From contig JAXGGA010002268.1 of NCBI GenBank assembly GCA_038373865.1, positions 62,001 through 126,000 of the forward strand: 64,000 nucleotides of DNA. The letters are read 5' to 3'. Positions within the stretch are counted from its first letter, which is position 1. Every line of letters starts with the position of its first letter. The notes under the pieces are model-generated. The model was not told the origin of the DNA, searched no databases, and worked only from the letters and a program-made list of their open reading frames with translations. Origin of the DNA: Uloborus plumipes. Lineage: Eukaryota > Arthropoda > Arachnida > Araneae > Uloboridae. Made by a program: the position numbers and the translations under genes. Of the stretch, positions 54,660-64,000 are shown piece after piece.

Positions 54660-55340
54660 TTTAAAGAATACTTGAAATTACTTTCAAGTGTCTTGACATT
54701 TACAAAAGAAAAAACAATCAGAGCACACACACCGTTTACTGTATTTCAAAAATCATCGCGGAGCATCGTAGATCTAACGAGAGAAGAAAAAAAAAAGAGA
54801 ATCGGTCACGTAAATGTTTGTTCGCAATCACGCGCTTTTTGGCATTACCGTACTACGCATACGCGCATCATAACAATGTAATAATGTTGGATGGAAGACG
54901 GCGGAAAGCGAGACGGAAACTCTCTGGCATAGTGCCAACAATGCGGCTCCCAAAACCGTCTGCTTATTGCTCTCTTTGGCGAACATGAGATATTCCGATG
55001 CTAATCGTGCCGAAAAGCACGTTCTACTATGTCTATGGGCGTGGTATTTTTCTTTTTTTTTAAACCACAGACAGGATTATTCGGAGCGAGATCAAATTGC
55101 ATGCATAACACTCGCCAGCCGAAGCACAGCCCGGCAAGCAAAATATGGAACTGTAGTAAAAAGGAAATATGTAGTAAAATAGTACCTTGCGCTGGATTGA
55201 CCGGCGACACGTGAGCAGTCGGTAGCCGACATTTAAAACGTGATTTTGGGCGGCCCGCAAATGATCGATTTCTCAGTTTTACGGATCCAATGCTGCGCGC
55301 CGCTAGTGGGCCACACTGGGAAGTCAGCCAGAAATTCATT
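54660..55340 (-). promoter_or_regulatory. Putative FNIP promoter region
   Basis: The DNA upstream of the FNIP start is CpG-richer than the rest of the window (for example CATCGCGGAGCATCGTAG, TACGCATACGCGCATC, CGGCGGAAAGCGAGACGG, TGCTGCGCGCCGCTAG). A CACGTG E-box (context GACACGTGAG) lies at 55208-55213. The transcription start was not located. Several overlapping open frames on both strands here reflect the GC content, not genes. Confidence 0.4.
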
Positions 55341-56674
55341 GAGAACTTTGAAAAAAAATGCTCAAGTTCTCATTTTCAATGTTTGAGCTGACAGCGGCAA
55401 AATGCATTATTTTGTGGTTGTGGAGAGTTATTTAACATGTCCTTAAAAATAAAATATAAATTCAAAAAAAAAAAAATGTATTTTCACAAGAGTTACTCAA
55501 TCCTCCCAACAGCGATGGACACCCCGCCCAAATCGAGACCCTTTCAAAAAAAGAGATAGTGAAATCATGAAAAACCAAACACATAAAAATTCCAAAGGCG
55601 CAGTCATGATCCAACTCGTGGGCACCTCTACACATACACACTGCTATAATTAATTCGCTCGGAGCAATTTAAGAAAAAAAAAATAGTGCAGAGGAAACAA
55701 AGTAAAAATTAAAATGTTCACTTAGTGGCATAAGTTACAATAAAAATAATGACAAAATTTGCACAAATAGAAATCAGAATTGCAGACGCATGTTTCTAGA
55801 GCACAAGGAATGATCAACAAAAAAATTAGTTAAAGGAGAAAAAGACAACAAAAAACTATTTTTGTGGGTCTTGTTTTGATAGTTGAATCGATTTTTTACG
55901 TTTATTATAAGCTATAGAGCTAGGATTCGGTTTTCAGGCTTTATCATGTGTACTGTGTAAGATGGCCGACGCAAGAATTGAAGAAAATTTTGCGACATAG
56001 ATGTGTTTAATTAATTCATTTGAAATTTTCTAGACCAAAAATTTAACTAGCTGTCGTGGCCGTCACGAAACTTTCTTCTATATCTATCTTATGAATTCCG
56101 GTTACAAAATAAAATACGTACTCGGCCGAGTAATTGGAGACAGCTCCAATTTCCCAATTATCGTAATAACCCTGCAAATGCAGAATCAATGAGCGAAATT
56201 GGAAATCATTGCAAAAGCCTTGTTTAGATAAATTGCAAACATTTTATTTGTTAGTAAAAAGAAATTGGCAACAGTTAAAAATACCAAAAATTTAAAAACG
56301 GCTTCAGAATGTATCGTCTGACATTTCAAAATACTTCTGTACCTAATTTCAAGTCTTATAAACTTGTTAGATATAGCAAGCAAGCACACACACACACGGG
56401 CAGGCAAACAGGCAGGAACATTGCATTTAATAAAAGAATTATCCTTGTTACTAAATAAATTAGCCACTTTCGTAGTGTTTAAGTAAAAATTCAATTCTGA
56501 TAAGTTCATTACTTGCCTATCCTGTCTGTATTAAAATTCGCCATCCAGGCAACAAGTCAAAACTTTATTGAATAAAAGTATTTTACTAAATAAAATTCAA
56601 ACATGTGAATTGCGTGTCTTTGAAAACTTGAGACAAACACCTATTCACTCAGTTGCAAGGTTTAACTTAAAAAG
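55341..56674. other. Intergenic, no supported gene
   Basis: AT-rich DNA with a short CA-repeat near 56385-56398. The minus-strand frame at 56186-56509 has low-complexity composition and no family resemblance. Confidence 0.5.
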
Positions 56675-57471
56675 AAAAAATCTGGTATGGACCCCACACT
56701 ACTTCCTTTTACGTGTAAATTTCTTAGTAGTTGCCTTAAGTGTTAAAAAAAGTGCTTGGAGTGAGCAAGGTAACAATTCAAATATTTACTCCCCTAATCT
56801 ACCACGAAACAATGCAAAAAATATTTTACAATGGTTATTTTTCTAAATATTGCTGATTTTAATATCATTTAGTGAATTTTTCGCAAAATATCGCCAATAG
56901 CGCCAAGTTGAACCCAAATTCAAAAAATAATTTTTTCGCCAAATTTGTCGCCAACTTGGCGATATGTCGCCAAGTTGGCGTCAAACACTTGGCGACCAAA
57001 AGCTTGGCGACATGTCGCCAAGTGGTCGCGCCAATTCATATCACTTGAGTCTGTATTGAAATTAACATTGATTTACCCCAAAAAAGGGGTAAAAGACCCC
57101 TTTAGGAACATTCAAATGCAATCACAAGGGGAGGTGCTCAACTAGACCCCCCTCAGAGCCTACATACCAAGCTAGAAGTTTCTACGGCATATAGTTTTTG
57201 AGTTATGCGAGCCACATACGCACATACATCCGCACATACGTACATACAGACGTCACGAGAAAACTCGTCGTAATTTACTCGGGGGTGGTCGAAATTGATT
57301 TTTCGGCTGTTTGTATGTTGTTAGGTACATATGCACGTGCTGACAGGTCGAAAAAACTACGCGACATTCACTCAGGGGTGAGCAAAGTCAAAATTTAGAC
57401 CGAAATTTGAGTGAAATTTTTTTCGTGATCACAATACTTCCTTTACTACGTAAAAGGAAGTAAAAAGGCCA
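56675..57471 (+). repeat. GGCGACA palindrome-rich repeat, fullest copy
   Basis: It begins AAAAAATCTGGTATGGACCC. From 56701, ACTTCCTTTTACGT is matched by its inverse ACGTAAAAGGAAGT at 57448-57461, possible element termini. The middle is dense in CGCCAA/TTGGCG and contains a perfect 20-base palindrome at 57003-57022. A second part has GCGAGCCACATACGCACATA and related ACATAC repeats. Colinear copy at 63668-64000; inverted diverged copy at 32500-32893. Confidence 0.8.
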
Positions 57472-58741
57472 AAACGTACGACTTGAAAACAAAGCGAATG
57501 AAACAATAAACAATCAGGTGAATTTTTCTAACAAAAATACCATATAGCAAATATAAAAGCGCAAACACTTTTTTCCGTCTTTCACAAGGTCGTCTTCTGA
57601 AACTATTACAGCGACAAACGTAGCAATCGACAATTTGACAGTAATAGGAAAAGCAAATAACGTAATTTAGGTTTAGTGTATCTATGTACTCAGGCACTAG
57701 AACTAGTGAAGTGAAGTTACAGCAAAAACAACAGAAAGGTAACTTGATTCATAGAAACTTTTAAAATACAACATATGAAAGGTTACGAACAAACAAATAA
57801 AAGTCGATGGTCGCTGCAATGATGAGTGTTTTGTTTTTAGAAACCAAGTACACTTTTCTTTTTTTTTTTTCCTATTCTTTTTAAATTATGTTTTTCACTG
57901 TGAATAGAAAACTCTACTTGAATTAATGTGAGGCTTCCATTTTCAATCGCGAACAGCAAAAGTAAGCAAACTATATTTAGATTCTGTTCACCTAATTTAA
58001 TATTTATTTCAATTTTAATTCGAAAAAAAAAAAAAAAAAACACGGAGATTTCTAACAATAAATACTTAACTTGATTCCAAACGTTTTATCTGTGACGAAA
58101 TTTTTATTTAAAAAAAAATATTTTCTTTTCTAACGATACAGCTTTTTTTTTTTAAGTAAAATTGGCGACGTAACTTAAGAAGTTCTACTGTTAACTACTA
58201 GAAACAAAATTATGGAAGTTGAGTTTTCTAGAGATTTTCTGATAGAACTGCGGATATTTTTAGTGCAGAAAACTTCATGGAAGTCCAGTTTACTACAGAT
58301 TTTAAAGTAGTCTGCTTTTTTTTTTTTCAAATAGCGCAGATTTAAAATTTAAAACCAAAATGCAGTTTTAAAAATCTCCCAATCACCTTTCCTGCCATTA
58401 ATCCATTAAACAGAGCGATCGGATACGAAAGTAAACGAAGAAATAATTAAAAGGATGTCTGCTTGAAAAGAGACTTCGTCTTTTATGGCATGCTGCGGGA
58501 TGATTCATATTCAGTGCGGTAAAAGTAAACGCGGTTGTTTTGGTAGATCACGTGTTTCGCACACGCACAAACACTGAGACATCAACAGCAGCAGATACGA
58601 CAACTTTTCCTCCTAGCTGCGTGAAACGGTGGGAAGCTGATTTCAGGAAGTCAAGAAGCGAGCTTCTTGCGTTTCTGAAACATATGATTTCTATTCTACT
58701 ATACTTCTTTAACAAAGGAAATGAAATGAAAAATTCAACAT
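57472..58741. other. Intergenic, no supported gene
   Basis: AT-rich sequence with T-runs at 57858-57869 and 58322-58329 and an A-run at 58024-58040. The short open frames have no supporting context. Confidence 0.5.
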
Positions 58742-59670
58742 AGTAGGGGGATGAGTGGCAAAGTGAAATGGTAAAATATTTTCAGTTTGCTGCGCCACCT
58801 ATCAAGCAAATATTATAAAGTTCTTGAACAAATAGTTGATTCCTGTCAAAAAATAAACAGCTCTGTCAACGAAAAAAATTATACAAGTTATTTTTTCTTT
58901 TGCACACTTTTTGTAAGATTCTTATTTTTTCAAAAATATTTCTCTTTATTATAAAATGAAAAAAACATGTAATTATCATTTTAAGTACTAATTGAGATCT
59001 ACTAATGTCCAGTGCATTTGTTATTTTTTTTAGTATTATTATTATTTTAGTATTTTGTTCATGTTAAGCATGTTTTGATTTTAAATGCTCAGTGCAATTT
59101 GTCAAGTACGTGCGAGGTAAAGTGGATGGGGCAAAGAGATAAAAATCATTTCATTTACTTCTTCATTCATTTATAAAATCACGCACGTATTTCTTCATTT
59201 ATTAATTCATTTACATTATTTTACTTAATTATTCACTTATTTACCTATGCATTCACCGACTTCCTCATTCATTCTTTATTTTATTCACTCATATTTCTTT
59301 CTCATGTATTAATTCATTCATTTGTGCATTTATTTATTCGCTTATTTGTCCATTAATAATTCATTTATTCGTTTATTCAAGCATTCATTTGATGAAAATC
59401 AGTGTAACTCATCAAATAGGAAATGTTTCATTGTAAAAATATTGTATTTTTCACTTTGCCCCATGGTTTTTTGAGGTGAAAAGTTTAAACCTTTTTTTAA
59501 AGCCCAAAATAACTGCCAAAAATGAAAAATAATATTTCAACGATAGTTGTATTACAAAATACATTATTCCTTCTTTCTGTACACTAATTTTCAGAGCAAG
59601 TTTCCAATTTGTTCATTTTGAAACAGGCATGTTATCTTAACTGTTTCACTTTGCCCCACACTCCCCTACT
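58742..59670. mobile_element. MITE-like element with AGTAGGGG...GGCAAAGTGAAA termini
   Basis: The left end AGTAGGGGGATGAGTGGCAA and the inverted right end AGTAGGGGAGTGTGGGGCAA both continue AGTGAAA. The same CACTTTGCCCCA motif recurs internally near 59127 and 59453. The interior 59155-59395 is a degenerate ATTCATTT-type simple repeat. No coding sequence; TSD unclear. Confidence 0.65.
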
Positions 59671-59675
59671 TAATT

Positions 59676-59747
59676 TTGTTCCACACTGGAATCGAACCTG
59701 GGACTTTTGAATGGAAAACCGATGTCTTGCCACTCGACCACCGAGAA
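59676..59747 (-). repeat. tRNA-like sequence (pseudo-tRNA or SINE head)
   Basis: The minus strand has box A TGGTCGAGTGGC (59740-59729) and box B GGTTCGATTCC (59698-59688) with tRNA-like spacing and a TTTTCCA loop that would place TCC at the anticodon. The T-stem and acceptor stem do not pair well, so it is not called a functional tRNA. Confidence 0.55.
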
Positions 59748-60008
59748 ATACTTCACAAAATGAACTATAATTACTTCATGCATCTAAACCAGGGTTGGGT
59801 TTTTGACACGACATGATGACAACTAGTTTTTGACATGACATGTCGAAAACCTGTCGAAAACACGTCGAAAACCTGTCAAAAACGTTGAAAACCTGACGAA
59901 AACGTCAAAAACCTGTCTAAAACTTAAATACAGTGGTTATTGAGATTTTTTATAATAAACATATAAGGTTTCCCATCCTGAAAAATATTAAATAAAAATT
60001 TATACATC

Positions 60009-60700
60009 TTATCAATCAAGTTAAATAAACATTAAATTAATAAATTTAATGAAAATTATTTCTCATTCTTTTAAACTAACTTGTTTTGTCGTGAAAAAAG
60101 TTAAATATTAAAACTTAAATCCAGCTTTTAAAGTAGTTTTGTTTAAATGTTTATATAACTATCAATTAGTTATTTTATCAATCACGTTTAATAAAAATTA
60201 AATTAATAAATGTAATGAAAATTAATTCGTTCTTTTAAATTAACTTATTATGGAGTGAAAAAAGGTTACAAATATTAAAACTCAAATCCAAATTTTAGAG
60301 TAGTTTTGTTTAAATGTTTTAATAACTATCAATTAGTAATCTTATCAATCAAGTTGAATAAAAAATAAATTAATAAATTTAATGAAAATTAATTTGCATT
60401 CTTTTAAATTAACTTGTTATGCCGTGAAAAAAGTTACTAATATTAAAACCTAAATCCAGTTTCTAAAGAAGTTTTGTTTAAATGTTTAAAAACTACCAAT
60501 TAGTTATCTTATTCTTATCAGTCAAGTTAAAAAAAATTAAATTAATAAATTTAATGAAAATTAATTCTCATTCTTTTAAATTCACTTGTTATGTCATTAA
60601 TTTTTTTTAAAAAAAAAGTTAAAAGTATTAAAAGTTAAATCCAGTTTTTAAAGTAGTTTTGTTTAAATGTTTTAATGACTATTTTATTAGCTATTTTATC
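60009..60700 (+). repeat. Tandem array, four units of 166-180 bp
   Basis: Units start at TTATCA(A/G)TC motifs at 60009, 60175, 60342 and 60515, with the next junction at about 60695. Each contains AATTAATAAAT, AATGAAAATTA, CATTCTTTTAAA and AGTTTTGTTTAAATG in the same order. Confidence 0.85.
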
Positions 60701-60799
60701 AATCTAAAAATCTTTACATCAAAATTTAAAGTGATTTTTTTTTCTTTTGAGTAAAAGCAAAACTAAATTAATTAGTACTCAGTGTACAAATCTGGGGGG

Positions 60800-61030
60800 G
60801 GGGGGCTCGGGGGTAAATAATGATTCACTATTTCAAATTAAAATAAAAAAAAAATCACTTGTAAAAATGTATTAAGTATGCCCAAGACACACAGCAATTA
60901 ATGTGCCCACTTCATTTTTAAAATAAAAGAACCTGTTACAGTAATTTCTCGAAGCAATAAAGCCATATTCAAAAGCCATATGTTTGATTTTTTTAAAATG
61001 CTAGTTACCATTATTTACTCCTGAGCCCTT
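60800..61030. repeat. Nested inverted-repeat block in element B
   Basis: Colinear with 34228-34483: GGCTCGGGGGTAAATAATG at the left, AATCACTTGTAAAAATGTA and GCCCAAGACACACAGCA inside, TTTACTCCTGAGCCCTT at the right. Its left end runs into a poly-G tract (60794-60805). Confidence 0.78.
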
Positions 61031-61329
61031 TAATTATGTTTAGGATTGCTTATTACACTTTATTTTAATAACCTAAAACTCCATAAGTTTACTTCAGTGT
61101 CTGAAATCATAAATTGTAAAATTCATTTGAAAATGTTTTGATTATCAATATCAAATTTAAACATGTTTTGGACAGAAATTTAGGTTTTTGACAATTATGT
61201 CAAAAACCATGTCAAAAAGGGGTTTTTGACATGACGGTAAAAACCACGGTTAAAACCGGATAAAACCTCCGACTGTCAAAAACTTGCCAACCCTGATCTA
61301 AACCTAAATGAGATATTTTGTATGAGACT

Positions 61330-61540
61330 TAAATTATGACAGGGTTGCCAACCGCTAATGGGGGAGGGGGAGATGTTAAACCCTCAAACCGCGCCATTAT
61401 TTTTGCTGTTTCAAGGGACCTTCATTTACTTTGAGGGCGGGAGGACTCGTTCTAAAGGGGGTGTGCCGCGCCATTGTTTTTTGGGTTATAGGCACCTTTG
61501 GTTAACTTCCATTAGATTCATAACATGATTTGTTTTGTTT
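61330..61540 (+). repeat. Two-unit GC-richer repeat
   Basis: CCGCGCCATTATTTTTGCTG and CCGCGCCATTGTTTTTTGGG about 80 bases apart, each followed by a GGCACCTTTGG/GGGACCTTCAT-like segment. Nothing else is recognised between element B and the next exon. Confidence 0.45.
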
Positions 61541-61671
61541 TTGTAGAGCAAAGGTTCACCCAGAACAACTTGGCGATCATAATTTCGATACAAAGTAGAC
61601 TCTCTGATACCTTAACGAAACATGTAAAATTACCACCATCATCAAAAATTAAAGTCAGCAAATTGTAAATA

Positions 61672-61931
61672 CTATTTCATATATAAGCGTGCTACTTCTT
61701 GGAAAGTTTTAAAAAGATGTGACCTGGTTTGTTTCCAGATGATCTCTGTTCCGTACTCTTGCCTAATCAAAGAGTAGTATAGGATTTGGGATACCTTACT
61801 CCATTGCAAATCAATCAACGTAGTGTTTGACAAGGACTTAATAGAAGTGAAAACGCTATCTTGTTCAACGCGCGCAGCATCAAATATACTATCTAGTGCT
61901 CCATATAATTTACAACAGAAGATTGTTGTTT
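61672..61931 (-). CDS. Probable last coding exon of an unrecognised gene
   Basis: After a good acceptor (TTTTTTGATTGCAG) the minus strand is open for 86 codons with a balanced amino-acid composition: TTIFCCKLYGALDSIFDAAR, then SIKSLSNTTLIDLQWSKVSQ and LYYSLIRQEYGTEIIWKQTR, ending EVARLYMK and TAG. Two bases of a split codon come from an upstream exon not found in this window. I do not recognise the family; the sequence looks helical and soluble. It is upstream of the FNIP promoter on the same strand, so it belongs to another gene. Confidence 0.5.
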
Positions 61932-63667
61932 CTGCAATCAAAAAACAATGTTATTTATTTGTACTTTCTTAACGGCTGGAATTTGAAGGCGGAAGTGTGA
62001 GCGTGTCAAGATTTTGGCAACGCATCGAAGCAGTTCGCAAAATCGAAGCTTCTGGAAGAAACATTGTATTTTGGCTGAATTCCATGATTTATTTCTATTT
62101 CTACAGTTAGCATTTGGAGCTTAAAATCCTAGTCAATGCACTTTAAAAAGGCATAATCTTAATAAAATGGTTTTTAAACAACTCTCAAAACTGGTGCTAG
62201 ACTTCGTTGAGTGAGTATTTTTGTTGAGGTTTGGTTACTATTTTATAGGACTCGATCGATGGCAAATTTTGGCCGATGGGCCGATGCTTTCTGAAAGTTA
62301 GCATCGGCGGCCGATGGAATGCCCGATGGAAAAACACATTAAATGGCAGTTGAAATGTGTAAAACTTTTTTTTAGGAACAAAAATATTCAAAAAATTGTA
62401 GTAACCTATGCAAGATATGGTTTAAATAAAAAATGATTGGGGCTGATAGTATGATAAGGGCCGTCGACATATTTACAATTCTAATTTTTTAATGGAAATA
62501 TCACACAGAAACTCACACTAAAGTGGTAAAAAAAGCGTCCAGTCTGTTTCTAATAGAAAGTTAAGGTAAAAGAGGGGTTGGGGGAGGACTTAAAAGAATG
62601 AAATAAAAAGGCCGTTCAGCATTTAAAAGTGCAAATGTGAAAGAAGATGAGTTAAAGCGAGATACTCGTATAGTAAAAAATGTGCAATTATAAGTATTGT
62701 AGTGCGTGATGGCAATGTGATGCATATTAAAAATTTAATTTTTGGATTAAACTAACGGGGAAAATCTGAAAACCGAAATCCTCAAAAATTAATCTTTCTT
62801 AATAGCTGATATCTCCTAATAATGAACAAAACTTCCAGTTCCGTGACTGTCCGTTATTCGGAGGTTTTACTGCAATTCTTTAAACACTCATCAAAGCGAT
62901 CGTTCGAAAAGTCGTGTCTCGTGTCTGCTGTGCTGTGAAAATTTCGATATCCGCCCGAAAGTGGGAAAATTCTAAAACCCAGAACTGTGTTGGTCCCTTT
63001 GCTGCCCGATTTCGAGCCACATGCAGTACGTACTTTTAATTATGAAGTAAAAAATAGAAAAAAAAGAATACACTCTTATGAAAACAAGAATTTTTTTCTC
63101 CAAAAAACCATCGGCCATGCATCGGTATTTAGATGTTTTCCGAGGCCGATGGGCCGATGTTTTCTCCAAGTTAACATCCACTACATAGCAAAACTAGAAT
63201 CTTTGACTAGGAATATAGTTCTAATCTTTTAAGAAAAACTGACTTTTCTCACGAGTTATTTTTTTTTATTTTATTTTTTATTTAGTAAAACATTCAAGCG
63301 TTCAAAAAAATCTTCATTACAGCGAAAATTGCTTGCTCTGCCGGTTGGTACGTATTGAAATTTCTTCAACTATACAAATAAAATATGTGGTAAGAATAAA
63401 TACAAGTGGGCCAAAGAGCAGAAAAAATATGCTTCAAAAAATACAAATGAAACTCAATTTTACGGACTTTTATTCTTAATTTATAAACAACAAACACTAT
63501 TCCGAAAAAGCTTCCATACAAGCAAAAACTTTTTAATTAGGACATTATTCCCTTAACGTCAAGTTTATTCATTGTTGAGAGAGTACTGACATTTTCATGT
63601 GATCAAAAAATATTACAGTACTGTTGTGAGAGAAACATTTTATATATATTTTTAAAATAATAATTTT
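61932..63667. other. Probable intron / repeats
   Basis: No coding exon is supported. It contains two GGCCGATG-rich modules (62255-62335 and 63105-63180), a short pogo-like phrase near 62850 (GTCCGTTATTCGGAGGTTTT) and AT-rich sequence. Confidence 0.5.
62255..63180 (+). repeat. Pair of GGCCGATG-rich modules
   Basis: GGCCGATGGGCCGATGCTTT at about 62271 and GGCCGATGGGCCGATGTTTT at about 63143, both followed by TCT, AAGTTA and a CATC motif; CATCGGC words cluster around both. They may be the two ends of one element of about 0.9 kb or two copies of a short repeat. Confidence 0.5.
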
Positions 63668-64000
63668 AAAAAAAAATCTGGTATGGACCCCACACTACTT
63701 CCTTTTACGTGCAAATTTCTTAGTAGTTGCCTTACGTGTTAAAAAAGTGCTTGGAGTGAGCAAGGTAACAATTCAAATATTTACTTCCCTAATCTACCAC
63801 GAAACAATGCAAAAAATATTTTACAATGGTTACTTTTCTAAATATTGCTGATTTTAATATCATTTAGTGAATTTTTCGCAAAATAACGCCAATAGCGCCA
63901 AGTTGAACCCAAATTCAAAAAAAAAAAATTTCGCCAAATTTGTCGCCAACTTGGCGATATGTCGCCAAGTTGGCGTCAAACACTTGGCGACCTAAAGCTT
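63668..64000 (+). repeat. Second direct copy of the GGCGACA repeat, cut by the window edge
   Basis: Nearly identical to 56675-57006 (AAAAAATCTGGTATGGACCC, then ACTTCCTTTTACGTGCAAAT and on to GGCGATATGTCGCCAAGTTG). High identity over about 330 bases suggests recent amplification. Confidence 0.9.

Larger units (their letters stand above)
59790..61295. mobile_element. Non-autonomous hAT-type element B (CAGGGTTGG termini)
   Basis: 1506 bp with inverted CAGGGTTGG termini and an exact 8-bp duplication ATCTAAAC (59782-59789 and 61296-61303). Same architecture as element A, but its terminal motif repeats read GTCGAAAACCTGTC and TTTTTGACATGAC. It contains a four-copy tandem array (60009-60700) and a block related to the nested block of element A (about 60800-61030). 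Confidence 0.9.

Noticed and set aside
55001..55339. A 112-residue minus-strand gene upstream of FNIP
   Set aside because: Several overlapping frames on both strands are open here because the region is GC-richer; composition is not protein-like and no family is recognised.
56186..56509. A 107-residue minus-strand gene
   Set aside because: It includes a CA microsatellite and has low-complexity hydrophobic composition typical of AT-rich noncoding DNA.
58540..58743. A 67-residue plus-strand gene ending at the MITE
   Set aside because: No similarity recognised and no splice context; could be chance.
59676..59747. A functional minus-strand tRNA
   Set aside because: Promoter boxes fit but T-stem and acceptor stem pairing fail.
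1..64000. Retroviral or other viral insertions
   Set aside because: No reverse transcriptase, gag, integrase or capsid-like frame was recognised on either strand; recognised mobile elements are DNA transposons, Helitrons and a SINE.

Overview
The window is eukaryotic genomic DNA, strongly AT-rich, with GT-AG introns up to 10.7 kb, many A/T and G/C homopolymer runs and a dense load of DNA transposons. Two conserved animal genes can be rebuilt exon by exon. Protein similarity and repeat style suggest an arthropod, most likely a chelicerate such as a spider; that placement is inference.

Layout. (1) 1-8690, + strand: the 3' part of the spliceosomal DEAD-box helicase gene DDX46/Prp5, five exons from helicase motif VI to the stop, with a minus-oriented Helitron in one intron. 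(2) 8691-19828: convergent intergenic DNA or long 3' UTR, holding a tRNA-derived SINE with a perfect 9-bp target-site duplication (TSD), a 2.9-kb hAT-type transposon with perfect 8-bp TSDs and a twice frame-shifted transposase, a 72-bp-arm hairpin and a small MITE. (3) 19829-54659, - strand: a complete folliculin-interacting protein gene (FNIP1/FNIP2 orthologue), 18 coding exons, 2976 coding bases, 991 residues, every junction in phase. Its introns carry a Helitron, a piggyBac relic, hAT-type non-autonomous elements, a long foldback element and minisatellites. (4) 54660-61671: CpG-richer putative FNIP promoter, then MITEs, a palindrome-rich repeat, a tRNA-like sequence and a second CAGGGTTGG hAT-type element. 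(5) 61672-64000: a probable last exon of an unrecognised minus-strand gene, then repeats.

DDX46 (pre-mRNA branch-site recognition) and FNIP (folliculin partner in Rag GTPase/mTORC1, AMPK and lysosomal signalling) are convergent neighbours with no evident functional link. The most interesting points are: a 27-nt-spaced duplicated splice donor in FNIP exon 2 that would add nine residues in frame; a phase-compatible candidate alternative first exon next to a CACGTG motif; a cysteine cluster in the FNIP linker reminiscent of the FNIP1 reductive-stress degron; a filled/empty site pair identifying a 72-bp TTAA-flanked insert; and a hAT-like element whose transposase has two compensating frame breaks. 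I see no unprecedented multi-gene system.
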